Source: Branchiostoma floridae (Eukaryota > Chordata > Leptocardii > Amphioxiformes > Branchiostomatidae). Taken from it: DNA of 64,000 nucleotides. Positions 24,566 through 36,190 of the stretch are shown piece by piece. The stretch lies in NCBI RefSeq assembly GCF_000003815.2, contig NC_049996.1:2404350-2468349 (forward strand), in the 5' to 3' direction. How positions within the stretch are numbered: position 1 is the first letter of the stretch; each line of letters begins with the position of its first letter. Below the pieces are notes generated by a model. It was not told the DNA's origin, did no database searches, and worked only from the letters and a program-made list of their open reading frames with translations. A program made the translations under genes and the position numbers.

Positions 24566-25825
24566 CCTGAAAAGAACATCATAGAAACCTTAAGATAATT
24601 GACTGCTTCTGACTGTAATAAGAGAATATAATTCAACCAGAGATAGCATAGCAATTAGCGATTGGACCAATGGGAGCTCGTACTGTGTGGCTAAATGTTG
24701 GGTTGGTGGAGCTATAGGAGTGGTCAACTGACCAGAATGATTTGCTGGTGTGTGACAGGTGTGTGAATGCCCAGGAAATTTTGAAGACTGAGTGTACATT
24801 GTACCCTCAGAATGCACCTACAAATGTACAATGTATGTGGGAGGGACTCACACTGACAGTGGAATTTTAACACAAAGAACAATGAACTATGATAATAAAC
24901 ACTTAGTCCATCTGCAGAAAATATGACATGACACATTCCAACTAAGAATGTAACAAAAAACCAGGGAAGTGTTGCAGCCCACAAGTAACCAAAAACTCAA
25001 GAGGAAATGGTGCAAAATAGCTAAGGTGCAGAAACCTAGCTAAGTAAAGTAAATTGCACTGATCGATATGATGGCACCAAACGTGAACACATTCAAAGTG
25101 AGAAGGGACAAACTTGTGGCAAGACATCCAGTGATGTAACGTTACATGTACATGTACAACTACAGGGTTCTGGAAAAAGCACACAGGGCATAAATGACAG
25201 TTCTAGATTGAACCAAGGAGGTTTAACGCCGGGCCAACTGGAAACTAGGATCCCTACCTGGCCAACTTAACTTTATTCTACCATTACAGTAGTAACTCAA
25301 TATTTTCTGTGACCATAACACCTGTGACTGAAATTGTATGTCCTTGTCATCTGTGGCTAACATACACAGAGTATAACATGGCACTCGTGCCCTGTCAGCG
25401 TGTCCATGGCTTTGAATAGCCTGTGTTTACACCCAGGAGGGTCTTTTCCCCTGTTGTAGGAGGTTCTATTCAACTTGAGAATACATTGTATAAACCAGGT
25501 GGGGGGAAGGGGTATTGGTTACACATTCTCCTGCTTGCCATGGGCGTCACTGATAGGTGCTGCATGAAATGCACTGCTAAAGGACAAAGCCTTTCAAGAC
25601 AAGATCATCAACAAATATTGATTACAAATGGGCCTTAAACGTCACCCACTCATTTGTCATTATCTTTGTTTAAGTATTTGATACTTATGATCAAGGTTAG
25701 ATAATGGTTGGAAAAAAAGGAAGTACCCAAAATGGCTGACTGTGGTCCCATTGTTTACACACCTGAGTCTAACAATTGTACAGTGCTAAGTGAAGCGATC
25801 ATGCAAGCAGCTTCTTAGTACTCAC

Positions 25826-25875
25826 CTGGATACATGTAACTTGCCTGGAAGACTTAAACTTAAAGATTTTACAAA
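25826..25875 (-). other. Noncoding first exon of DED-NHL copy 1
   Basis: On the minus strand CTTCCAGGCAAGTTACATG is followed by CCAG and the donor GTGAGTAC. The same CTTCC...CAGGCAAGTTACA segment with a GTGAGTAG donor precedes copy 2 at 45560-45589. This supports a shared 5' UTR exon spliced to the acceptor just before each ATG. The upstream limit, the transcription start, is not determinable. Confidence 0.55.
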
Positions 25876-26747
25876 CACAGCGTGTTCATCCTAGACAAAC
25901 TCCTCAAGTAGTTACAAATTTTGGGATAAGGTACCATCATGGTTGATAGATATCAAGTTACACTAAGTAAACTGTTCTCATGGCTTATTGCATTCTAGGG
26001 GCGATTCACGCAGTTTTCTTCCGCAAGCCTACAAGTAGTTCTGGTACAATAGCTTCAATTATGTGAATTTGGACATTGAATTTGAATGACAGAATGTCTC
26101 CTGCAAGTTTCAACCATGTGCTCGATTCTAATGAGGGAAGGAAGGGGTATTACAATGTTTAATCTCATTAAAATGTCCGACAAGCATAACAAAGTGTTTA
26201 TCTATAGGACTTGGTGAGTGGCCAAGGTAAATTGCTTCAGGGCATCCCACACTGCCTTGAATTCCATACTTCCCCAAATCCTTCCGCATCAGCAAGGTCA
26301 GCCTGCAAGCATCATCATACAAGAAAACAAAATGAAAATACTGACAACATAATGGTGTGTAATAATATATCTTAGACAAAGACCTTCTGAATCATTCTTA
26401 TACTAAACTCGGCACAAAATGTTTGGAATATTAACTTTGGCTGATCATATTTCCGTTGTTTCTGCATCAATTTCATTGTGTTATATATCAATAGAAAGTG
26501 TGTGTGATTTCCTTTCATATGGTATCAAACTCCTTATGATTATAAATCCGTGGAACGAGCACCAGGGCTGCTTACGTCAGTGGATCACACAAAAAATGTG
26601 TCCAAATTTCCCTTCTTGTGTTCAACACTGTATCATCCTGATGACCCCTGATGGTATGGGTGCAGGTGTCAATGATTCATCATAATCTATCCTTTTTTCA
26701 CATAATCTTTGGTATAAAGAACATCCATGTTTATCTATAACATTTGA

Positions 26748-26865
26748 GTATCATCCATTGATTTGACATCACATAATAAACAAGAGGTTTAAAATGAAAT
26801 ACAAATGGCATCTCAATCCTGGCTAATGTCTTCTATCAAACTTGCTTGCCAATATTACAGTTTTT
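26748..26865 (+). repeat. ~115-bp direct repeat flanking DED-NHL copy 1, right
   Basis: This matches 21388-21505 in the same orientation, with scattered substitutions. It is immediately followed by a repeat D element, which may have interrupted a longer duplication. Confidence 0.7.
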
Positions 26866-27010
26866 GGTGACGCCTCGGGGGCGAGCCTAGCAGTATAATG
26901 TGCATCCGTTTGTCAAGAATTCCCAGACTTATACAGTTATGTCAGGAATTTGTTTTCCGCGCGTGCGTAGTCGCATCATGCTAGCCTGCATTCTTCCGGT
27001 CATTTTTTTT
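26862..27010 (+). mobile_element. Repeat family D element, copy 1
   Basis: It opens GGTGACGCCT.GGGG.GAGCCTA and continues with TCCGTTTG.CAAGAATTCCCA and a GCGTAGT(C/T)GCATCATGCT segment. The inverse of the same sequence lies at 41288-41406 next to the transporter gene. It is non-coding. Confidence 0.6.
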
Positions 27011-27247
27011 TCACATTTCATTCACAAAGTCATAATTTAAAGTACAGAACATTCAAAGATAATCACCTAATCACTATAGAGCATACGACTAAATATACAC
27101 AACTAAAGCCAATCATTATAGAATATTTACACTAGCATTACCTTACCACTTTACACACTAGTCTACCTTTACTCAGTCATCTAGGCATATGCAATACTAT
27201 ATACTATAACACATTTACATATTGTTGCAAGGACCATTCCCACTGGA

Positions 27248-27393
27248 TTTTTTGGCTAGGGTTTGCTCCCTAGGACTTTTTGTACAGGGGTGTTTTGTCC
27301 CCCCTGGATTTTTTTGTGGCTAGGGTTTCTTCCCTAGGACTTCTGTGCAGGGGTGTCATCCCTGGGTTTCTGTGCAGGGTTTTCTTTCCCTGG
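27248..27393 (+). repeat. ~62-bp degenerate tandem repeat
   Basis: GGCTAGGGTTT.CTCCCTAGGACTT and a GCAGGGGTGT...CCTGG segment recur about two and a half times. Each unit contains a small CTAGGG/CCCTAG hairpin. No gene is involved. Confidence 0.7.
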
Positions 27394-28312
27394 TTTCAAT
27401 TTTACACATATCACAAATTTACAGAAATATTACTCAAACATTCCCATTTGCATAAAAACAAAAAATCAGAAGATAAACACGTCAAATACACCACTATCTT
27501 AGCACTAACAAACTCACACAAACATTGCAATGTTTACAAATACAATGTTAGGCTTACACAAACCTTAATATAAGAACATTTTAAACAGAACATACAAATA
27601 TCAAAAAGCTCATACACATACACAAATAAAAAAATACAAAACAGCCTTACAGCAAGCATACAATTTCCAAAACACAAACATTAGAATTTACAAAAGCTAC
27701 ATAAGCAGGTTTACACAAAAAGACATGATCACCTTTACGAGCAAACAAGAAGAAAGCCATCACTCATCAAGAAATGAGAAAAAAAACAGGCATAAGCAAT
27801 CTTAGCTAAACAGTGATCTGTGCTACTGTGCAACAGAAACATCAAGACAACGTCAGGTTGCAAAAACAGAAACATTCTGTTACATCACAAAATTTACTTT
27901 TGGAATGTAGCAAAATGCAAAAAGAATGAAAAAAATAGTCTGCATTCTTCCTGTCATGCCCAAATATAAACCGGTAGCCACTGGAGGTCTCACGGAGCCA
28001 CGTAGTGGTCACGCCCGAAGTCCAAAAAACGCCCTTAAACTACCCGGCGGGACCCCTTTTCTCGATTGTGATTAAAGCATTAGACGGAAACCACCCCCAG
28101 AAAGACAATGTGTAGGCTGTTAGACCAGAGCCATTTCTTTCATTGCATGTCAAGTAATACAAGCAGCGTCGTTGGCAGAAAAATATGCTCAAAAGGATAC
28201 TTAGGCTTTTATAAATAAGCAAAAATATCCATAGATCCCATGGTCAAACAGCTTGATTGTGGATTCATAAGTTTAACCTGTAAAAGTTGGAGAGATTGGG
28301 CTGAAAGGAAAG

Positions 28313-31009
28313 TTATCGGTTGCCATTGGCTACGGGTGCAGCATGTCTTTGTGGCCTCATTTCGTCCATCTTCCGGAACAGTTCGTAAGGTGTTGGTCGC
28401 TTCGATGGGTCGACTATCCAGCAGGACCTGATGATGCGGTACACAGACTTGGGACAGTTCTCCGGCTGCTGCAGACGGACTCCTTTCTTCAGCAGCTCCA
28501 ACAGTGTGCACACGTCCGGGTGCATCGGGCCGCCAGCATAGCGCGGCTCCTCCCCAAAGCTGGCGATCTCCCACAGCAGCACGCCGTACGACCACACGTC
28601 ACTCTCGCACGTGTACACCCCGTCCCGTAACGACTCCAGCGCCATCCACTTCAGCGGCAACAGCTCCTCCTCCCCGCCCTGGTTGGTGCGTTTGTACGCC
28701 GACGACACGTAAACGTCACGCGACAGCCCGAAATCCGCTATCTTGGCCACTTTCCTGTCGCTGATGACGACGTTACGAGCTGCGATATCCCGGTGCACGA
28801 TCTTCAGACGTGCCAGCTCTGATAACCCACTGGCAACGTCACACGCAAACCCCAGCCGTTCTAACAGTTTGCTATTCCTCGTTGTCTTAAAATGTTCACG
28901 TAAAGTCCACAGGTACCGCCGCAGTTCTTCATTACTTGCGTACTCTACAAAGATGTACTGAGGCTCAGACTTAGTCATAACGCCATGAAGCTTCACCACA
29001 TTCGGGTGTCCCTCTTTGTCCTCGTGGATCCTGGCAAGGATGTCCATTTCGCGGCGAAAGTCACGAACAGCAGAGGCTGTCATACGATCAGGTCGGATAC
29101 TTTTAGCGGCGACCAAAACCTCGTAGCCTGCCGGCACGCGCAGTCTTCCCCGTACAACATGGCCGAACTGTCCCTCGCCAATCATGTGTTCGAAACGAAT
29201 GTCCTCTCTCTCAACTTCCCACGATGAAAGGGTTTCCATGGGGGGCGGGCCGGACGTCATTTCCAAGTCCACAGTTTGACGTTCCGTTTCTTTTGGGCGG
29301 TGGTGACGCCGTTTGACCAGGACCCCAGTCACGATACAACCGATTACAGCAATGGTCGGGATAACGGACGCCAACACTACAACAACGACTTGATTCTTGT
29401 CAGGGACGATCTGACAAAACTCACCCGACAGTCCTTCAGCGCAAATACAGCTGCCATTGACTGGATCACAGGAGGCGTTGTTTGCACAGTTGCAGTTCAT
29501 GCTGCAGTTCCACCCGAATGTGTCAGGTGCGCAGATGTGCTCGCACCTGTCGCCATGACGACCCGGAGGACACAGACAACCCTCCCACCTGTCACACGTC
29601 CCCCCGTACTCACAGTCGCACACTCGGCTGCAAACTTCTCCATAGTAGTTGGGTCTGCATTCCGTGGAGTTCAGCATAAAACTCGCATTATAAAGTTTGC
29701 TATCTTCGTCCTGTACCAGACAACTATACCTGCCGTTATCTGATTCTAGGATTGGCTGAAAGCTGATGGAACCGTTCTGTACTGTCCCTTCTTCGATTAC
29801 TTTTGTGTCATGATGTCTTTTTCCTGCTTGATAAGTCCACGTCATATTTGCTACGCGGATGTGTGGAGCCACACAGGTCAAAGTCAGATTGGTACCGATG
29901 TACTTCACGACTGAATCGCCAGGTGTCTCGAAGATGACGACCTCAGGCCAGGGAATGTCACAGGCCCTCCCTCTCCAGCCCGGACGGCACTCACACGCAC
30001 CGTTAAAGCCGTGACAACGGGCTCCGTTCTTGCAAACACACTCCTTGTCACAGTACACACCGTACCAGCCCTCTGGACATCCTGTTACGTTATAATGAGA
30101 TGTGTACTCCAACAGGTTTGTACCGGCACCCTCGATAGTCTCGACGTTGCCGCCACATTGTATCCAGTATGATGATGTGGACCATATCTCATTCAACTCT
30201 ACAGCAATGAAAATGCGGCCACTATCGTCAATTTGTAACTGACTACTCTGTGCCCACCGAGGCAAGTCGTCATCGAGAGAAATGTCCAGTAAAGTAATGT
30301 TCCCTTTGTCCTGGCATGTGAGTTCGAGCCTACCTTGTTGTCGTCGTCCTTGAAGTATAGCGGCAAGAACAGCCCAGTCTGTAGTTGGGGCTTCTTTTAC
30401 ACTTCCAAGGAATCTTGCTGAACAATCACATCTCAAGACGAAATTATCCGCGTACTTGTTAGCCAACGCATACTGAAGGAAGTCTCTGTACGACGCAACT
30501 CTCTCTCCGTTTAATGATGCATAAAACCCGTCATCACTGCTGAGTAGGGTGTAGTCTCCGCGGACTACCCCCCTCTCTCTGGCGGGAAGGACTGGCGTTT
30601 CACACCGCTTGTTATAGAATGGCGGGTACCCCGGCACGTCTAGGACTACGATGACAAGTTTCACGTACAGAACGTTATTGTTCCTGGTGTTACCCAGCTC
30701 CACCGTCAGGTTGTACCGCGGGTAAAACTTGTAGTCCAGCGGTGCCGCCACGATCAACGCCGAGTCCTCATCACGAACCCCGAACCGTCCCAAATCGTCC
30801 CCTGCGGTGATGTTTGCCGACCTAAACGTCCCATTGCCGCCCACTGTAGAACCAACGCTGGTGTTAAGAAAATCTCTCAACTGCACCACTGTGCTACCAA
30901 CTGACGAATCTTCGGGTATTTCGACGTTTTCGCCTGAAACGATAACGTCCTGAGAAGCCTGGAAGCCAGACAGCAGAAGTCCAGCACAGAGCACCGCACG
31001 TAGTGTCAT
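28313..31009 (-). CDS. Intronless receptor tyrosine kinase with cadherin, EGF and Ig ectodomain
   Basis: One 898-aa frame encodes a complete type I receptor kinase. A signal peptide (1-20) is followed by a cadherin-like repeat (about 25-130, ending DVPGYPPF) and an unrecognised cysteine-containing region (131-305). An EGF-like module (311-350), an Ig domain (355-447; C379, W391, C430) and two EGF-like modules (451-489, 493-533) come next. The transmembrane helix is about 539-565. The kinase domain (about 605-885) has GEGQFGHV at 611, K636, E654, HRDIAARN at 739-746, DFG at 759-761, Y767/Y772 in the activation loop and DVWSYG at 804. All catalytic residues are present, so it should be active. 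The kinase core looks nearest TIE/RET/FGFR types. The EGF and Ig mix recalls TIE and the cadherin piece recalls RET, but orthology to neither is claimed. Having no intron across ectodomain and kinase is unusual for this class. The ATG follows a short leader, and a repeat element starts about 35 bp upstream. Confidence 0.93.
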   Translation of the reverse strand: MTLRAVLCAGLLLSGFQASQDVIVSGENVEIPEDSSVGSTVVQLRDFLNTSVGSTVGGNGTFRSANITAGDDLGRFGVRDEDSALIVAAPLDYKFYPRYNLTVELGNTRNNNVLYVKLVIVVLDVPGYPPFYNKRCETPVLPARERGVVRGDYTLLSSDDGFYASLNGERVASYRDFLQYALANKYADNFVLRCDCSARFLGSVKEAPTTDWAVLAAILQGRRQQGRLELTCQDKGNITLLDISLDDDLPRWAQSSQLQIDDSGRIFIAVELNEIWSTSSYWIQCGGNVETIEGAGTNLLEYTSHYNVTGCPEGWYGVYCDKECVCKNGARCHGFNGACECRPGWRGRACDIPWPEVVIFETPGDSVVKYIGTNLTLTCVAPHIRVANMTWTYQAGKRHHDTKVIEEGTVQNGSISFQPILESDNGRYSCLVQDEDSKLYNASFMLNSTECRPNYYGEVCSRVCDCEYGGTCDRWEGCLCPPGRHGDRCEHICAPDTFGWNCSMNCNCANNASCDPVNGSCICAEGLSGEFCQIVPDKNQVVVVVLASVIPTIAVIGCIVTGVLVKRRHHRPKETERQTVDLEMTSGPPPMETLSSWEVEREDIRFEHMIGEGQFGHVVRGRLRVPAGYEVLVAAKSIRPDRMTASAVRDFRREMDILARIHEDKEGHPNVVKLHGVMTKSEPQYIFVEYASNEELRRYLWTLREHFKTTRNSKLLERLGFACDVASGLSELARLKIVHRDIAARNVVISDRKVAKIADFGLSRDVYVSSAYKRTNQGGEEELLPLKWMALESLRDGVYTCESDVWSYGVLLWEIASFGEEPRYAGGPMHPDVCTLLELLKKGVRLQQPENCPKSVYRIIRSCWIVDPSKRPTPYELFRKMDEMRPQRHAAPVANGNR

Positions 31010-31044
31010 CTTCTCTTCTTAGAGCAACTGGCCTGTGTTTAATA

Positions 31045-31195
31045 CTAGCCTCCACCAGGCCTTCCTACGGGGGTACGGGGATCGTAGAATTCGGCAAAAA
31101 ATTGGGAAATTGGCCAGGGAAGTCAGTCCACGCTCATCTTCATGTTGCGCGGCCGGCCAACTTAACTCTATTAGCAAATTATTCTCTCCATAATG
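31045..31195. repeat. Repeat family E copy next to RTK start
   Basis: CTTCCTACGGGGGTACGG, AATTGGGAAATTGGCCAGG and GGCCAACTTAACT.TATT are shared with 43296-43600, and partly with 25205-25270. The copy lies within the first 200 bp upstream of the RTK start codon, so it probably contributes to that gene's 5' UTR or promoter. Confidence 0.45.
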
Positions 31196-32051
31196 CTATA
31201 GCCAGCGTAGTCAGTCTGGTACAGAAGTCTTCTGGTGTCACCACGTTTCCTCTCGCTGCTGACTGGTCAATCGTTTTCTTTTCTTATCACTACTCTTTTG
31301 GACGCCATTTTCTGTTTCTTCTTTTGCCGGACTGCACTCTTTCTTTAGGGTGCTGACAAAAACACAAACAAGAACAAAATTAATTGCGCGGCTCTTTGAT
31401 GACAGTTGAAAAATTCAAGCTCAAAAGTTATGTTAATCTAACACCAAATCAAATGAAAATACACAAAGTGATGCAATGAAAATGTGAAATCCCAGGATAG
31501 AACTCTCTTCTTTCCCCGGTGGATTAAAAGAAGGAATCATCTGTGTGATCACTGAAAGATTTCTTCCCGAGAGTACAATGCTTTTCTACAGGTAACCACC
31601 CAACCGTTCGTTATAGACACAGTACATGTCAGTAAATCATATCCAGCACAATTTCTATGGAAAACACCCTAGGCTCAGTTGACCGCCCAGCGCACCTGGT
31701 TAGCCCGCCCCCACATTTGCTTGAACCGACAACAAAAATGAGAATCAAGACAAAATCCTGCAAATCACTTTATACTGCTCTCATTCAGAAATACACAGTG
31801 GTACCAAGCTGCCAACAGAAATGACAGACACTTTTCGGTATAGACTCTTTTGATTGGAAGAAGATTTTGAAAATGCTTAGCACAACTTCATGTAAAGAAA
31901 CACAAATAGCAGAATTTGATTACAAATTACTTCCTCACTCAAATTCTGCCATGCGGGGAAGATTGCTCTTGCCCTGGGTAAGATTTGCGATGAGTTTATA
32001 TATATTTTTGCGAACACTTTTGTTAACTACCACGCACGTAGCTCTCCCAAC

Positions 32052-32445
32052 TACACCGTTCTCACGCGGCGGCCATGATAGATCGAAGACGAGGTCAATG
32101 AGGCAAACAGACAAAACTTATTTCTAAAATCAGGTCCCATTTAGTTTTTCCCCAAACCACAAATTTTTTTATAATACAAGATAGAATGATAAACATTACA
32201 AGTAGTGTTATGCACTGAAAGATGTAGCAATTTAGAGTAGTGTAGACTGATCTCATAGTCCCGTATGAGATGCAAAACAAAAACATAATAATGCAAATTT
32301 TTGATGGATTTGCAGCCATTCACTTATTGGTCACTTTCCTAATTCCTAATTCATTGGCTGAACTTCTAATTATGATGGACAGCTTTTTGTTTGCCGCATT
32401 GAACTCGTTTTAGATCTATCATGGCCGCCACGTGAGAAAGGTGTA
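32052..32445. mobile_element. MITE family C, copy 1
   Basis: The left end TACACCGTTCTCACGCGGC... and the right end ...GCCACGTGAGAAAGGTGTA are inverted repeats of about 30 bp that include GGCCATGATAGAT. The interior includes GACGAGGTCAATGAGGCAAA and a TTATTGGTCA segment. It is nearly collinear with 39303-39697. TA borders suggest a Tc1/mariner-type target. Confidence 0.8.
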
Positions 32446-33699
32446 TACGGTTAAGTACTGCTTTGTAACTCGCTCACGTATTTGGAGCCAAACTATGACA
32501 TAGCTGCAGTACGGCGTCTTTGACTTAACGCACCGGTTTATACCACACCTTGACTCGTACATGTATTTTCTACTCTACACTACTCCGAGAACAAGATTTT
32601 AGTAACTTTCGACCGTATCGCCATTTGGAAAACTCACCTGTGAGACAAAATTGGAGACAACTTTAGAGATCTTTAAGCTGGCAGTGATGATCTGTCAGTG
32701 GCAGGCACGACTGTTTACAACATGCTGTTAAGCCGGTTTTTTCCGCGACCCCCGGAGGTAACGTTAATTAAGGGTCAATGACGTAGGGGTAACAAAAACA
32801 ACTAAAAGTAGTGCGGCCGAAATATGGAAGCGTCTGTAACTCTGGTTTACCTTTATCCGAGGGTGACCTAAATCCGTTGTTTGTAGAAAAAACGTATTTA
32901 AGAAAATGAAGTCGATGGACTGTGGTTTCAAATCGGAACATTTTGAAAATAATGCAAATTTGAAACCCCTGTCAGCAGACGTAATACTCCTAAATGTGCT
33001 GTTTTTAAAGACAACGGATAAAGGTCACCCTGCAAATAAAGGTGAACTAACGTTACACACTGTAACGTGAAAGACAGCGGGGCATTAACTTTGGTACATA
33101 GTAGTATAATGAGTCAACTTTCAGATCGTATGTATATTTAAAGGCCATGATGTTTCCCCATTCGGTGTATCAATGCGCGCGACCTTTACAGCTGACTGCC
33201 TCTGTGAGTCCGCTGCAGTTCCGCATGGCCCCGCATGACCCATTTCAAAGAGGGCGTATAATGTATAGTGATATTGTTGAATGAATATGGGCAAAGGGAT
33301 TTAGGACTAACGTTAACTGTTGTTACTGGTTTTTGCTTTTATTTTGTGGTTTTTACATGTGCTTTGTTTAACGTATTTGTAGCTGCCATGCTTTCTTTTT
33401 GTTGTTTGTTTTGCTAAAAGTAATAAAGAATGTTTGAAAAAAAAAAGAGGGCGTATAATGTTTTCAGTACCATAACTTTTGGGGGGTTTCACTTATTTTG
33501 TAGTTCATACCATCGACTTCAACATATTAGTTTGTCGTGATTGATAACTGCACCCTACTGTAATTTTATCCGCGTCGATGTCAGTCACCTTGTGGTCCTT
33601 AACTATAGAAATCCCCATAGGCCGAAAACTGTACATGTGTTCTGCTATCACAATTAGTGTCCCCCCCCCCCCTTAATGGGAATTCGAAGGACTTCAAAT

Positions 33700-33945
33700 A
33701 AACGCAACGGTACATTTTGGTCCAGACTTTGGAAGGGAATAACCAAAGAAGATGTTGACGGATTATTCGAATGTAGATAAGGGAAGGGGAAAATTGGCAA
33801 CAGAGTCTTCTCACTGAACAATCACGAAATTCCCACAATCGAACAGGAACCTGTAAAAATCCTAGGGCGACTATGCACGTGGGACATAACTGACACCAAG
33901 CGAGGGCAGGAGTTGATGAAACAAGCAGTGGAATGTGTAAGGGCG
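33700..33945 (+). pseudogene. LINE reverse-transcriptase fragment
   Basis: A plus-strand frame reads FWSRLWKGITKEDVDGL, then a stop codon, then a conserved block containing EIPTIEQEPVKILGRL and TDTKRGQELMKQA. This is a pattern I recognise from reverse-transcriptase polyproteins of invertebrate LINEs. At least one in-frame stop marks it as dead. It abuts the first unit of the satellite array. Confidence 0.5.
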
Positions 33946-36190
33946 AAATTACTTCCTTACTTTTCTACAAGGCTCGAAAGCGAATGAAGTTTCCCCCTGG
34001 CGAAACCGCTAGGCGAACCCTTCGGTAACCGCAAAGTGACCCCATACGGTGGAACTTCCAGAATCTTCAAGAAAATGTGCGTTACTTTTGTCACTTGAAG
34101 TTCATAGTAAAACCCGTAAGGAGTAGGCAAAAAGTAATTTGAGTACTGAAAATTACTTCCTTACTTTTCTACAAGGCTCGAAAGCGAATTGAAGTTCCCC
34201 TTGGCGAAACCGTTAGGCGAACCCTTCGGTAACCGCAAAGTGACCCCATACGGTGGAACTTCCAGAATCTTCAAGAAAATGTGCGTTACTTTTGTCACTT
34301 GAAGTTCATAGTAAAACCTGTAAGGAGTAGGCAAAAAGCAATTTGAGTACTGAAAATTACTTCCTTACTTTTCTACAAGGCTCGAAAGCGAATGAAGTTT
34401 CCCCTTGGCGAAACCGCTAGGCGAACCCTTCGGTAACCGCAAAGTGACCCATACGGTGGAACTTCCAGAATCTTCAGAAATGTGCGTTACTTTTGTCACT
34501 TGAAGTTCATAGTAAAACCTGTAAGGAGTAGGCAAAAAGTAATTTGAGTACTGAAAATTACTTCCTTACTTTTCTACAAGGCTCGAAAGCGAATGAAGTT
34601 TCCCCTTGGCGAAACCGCTAGGCGAACCCTTCGGTAACCGCAAAGTGACCCATACGGTGGAACTTCCAGAATCTTCAAGAAAATGTGCGTTACTTTTGTC
34701 ACTTGAAGCTCATAGTAAAACCGGTAAGGAGTAGGCAAAAAGTAATTTGAGTACTGAAAATTACTTCCTTACTTTTATACAAGGCTCGAAAGCGAATGAA
34801 GTTTCCCCTTGGCGAAACCGCTAGGCGAACCCTTCGGTAACCGCAAAGTGACCCCATACGGTGGAACTTCCAGAATCTTCAAGAAAATGTGCGTTACTTT
34901 TGTCACTTGAAGTTCATAGTAAAACCCGTAAGGAGTAGGCAAAAAGCAATTTGAGTACTGAAAATTACTTCCTTACTTTTCTACAAGGCTCGAAAGGGAA
35001 TGAAGTTTCCCCTTGGCGAAACCGCTAGGCGAACCCTTCGGTAACCGCAAAGTGACCCATACGGTGGAACTTCCAGAATCTTCAAGAAAATGTGCGTTAC
35101 TTTTGTCACTTGAAGTTCATAGTAAAACCTGTAAGGAGTAGGAAAAAGCAATTTGAGTACTGAAAATTACTTCCTTACTTTTCTACAAGGCTCGAAAGCG
35201 AACGAAGTTTCCCCTTGGCGAAACCGCTAGGCGAACCCTTCGGTAACCGCAAAGTGACCCATACGGTGGAACGTCCAGAATCTTCAAGAAAATGTGCGTT
35301 ACTTTTGACACTTGAAGTTCATAGTAAAACCCGTAAGGAGTAGGCAAAAAGCAATTTGAGTACTGAAAATTACTTCCTTACTTTTCTACAAGGCTCGAAA
35401 GCGAATGAAGTTTCCCCTTGGCGAAACCGCTAGGCGAACCCTTCGGTAACCGCAAAGTGACCCCATACGGTGGAACTTCCAGAATCTTCAACAAAATGTG
35501 CGTTACTTTTGTCACTTGAAGTTCATAGTAAAACCCGTAAGGAGTAGGCAAAAAGCATTTTGAGTACTGAAAATTACTTCCTTACTTTTATACAAGGCTC
35601 GAAAGCGAACGAAGTTCCCCTTGGCGAAACCGCTAGGCCAACCCTTCGGTAACCGCAAAGTGACCCATACGGTGGAACTTCCAGAATCTTCAAGAAAATG
35701 TGCGTTACTTTTGACACTTGAAGTTCATAGTAAAACCCGTAAGGAGTAGGCAAAAAGCAATTTGAGTACTGAAAATTACTTCCTTACTTTTCCACAAGGC
35801 TCGAAAGCGAATGAAGTTTCCCCTTGGCGAAACCGCTAGGCGAACCCTTCGGTAACCGCAAAGTCACCCCATACGGTGGAACTTCCAGAATCTTCAAGAA
35901 AATGTGCGTTACTTTTGTCACTTGAAGTTCATAGTAAAACCCGTAAGGAGTAGGCAAAAAGCAATTTGAGTACTGAAAATTACTTCCTTACTTTTCCACA
36001 AGGCTCGAAAGCGAATGAAGTTTCCCCTTGGCGAAAGTTCGAAACCGCTAGGCGAACCCTTCGGTAACCGCAAAGTGACCCATACGGTGGAACTTCCAGA
36101 ATCTTCAAGAAAATGTGCGTTACTTTTGACACTTGAAGTTCATAGTAAAACCCGTAAGGAGTAGGCAAAAAGCAATTTGAGTACTGAAAA
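33946..36190 (+). repeat. ~203-bp satellite array, 11 units
   Basis: The segment ACTTCCTTACTTTTCTACAA starts units near 33951, 34155, 34359, 34560 and then about every 201-205 bp to about 35980. The last unit ends at GAGTACTGAAAATAGG near 36190. Units differ by small indels and substitutions: CCCCATACGG or CCCATACGG, GTCACTT or GACACTT, GTAATTT or GCAATTT. The eleventh unit carries a short insertion near 36038. There is no conserved open frame and no unique spacers. Confidence 0.97.

Larger units (their letters stand above)
24566..28312. other. DED-NHL copy 1 first intron, promoter side and intergenic sequence
   Basis: No coding exon is supported. The tract contains the copy 1 5' intron and noncoding exon, and a repeat E fragment near 25205-25270. 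It also has the right member of a flanking direct repeat (26748-26865), a repeat D element (26862-27010) and a 62-bp tandem block (27248-27393). About 500 bp of A-rich sequence and the RTK 3' flank (28000-28312) complete it. Confidence 0.55.

Noticed and set aside
29276-29743. 155-codon plus-strand frame inside the kinase gene
   Set aside because: Antisense to a complete RTK frame, and it has no protein-like motif.
33946-36190. CRISPR-like regular repeats
   Set aside because: Units are contiguous ~203-bp copies with no short repeat and unique spacer alternation; it is a eukaryotic satellite.
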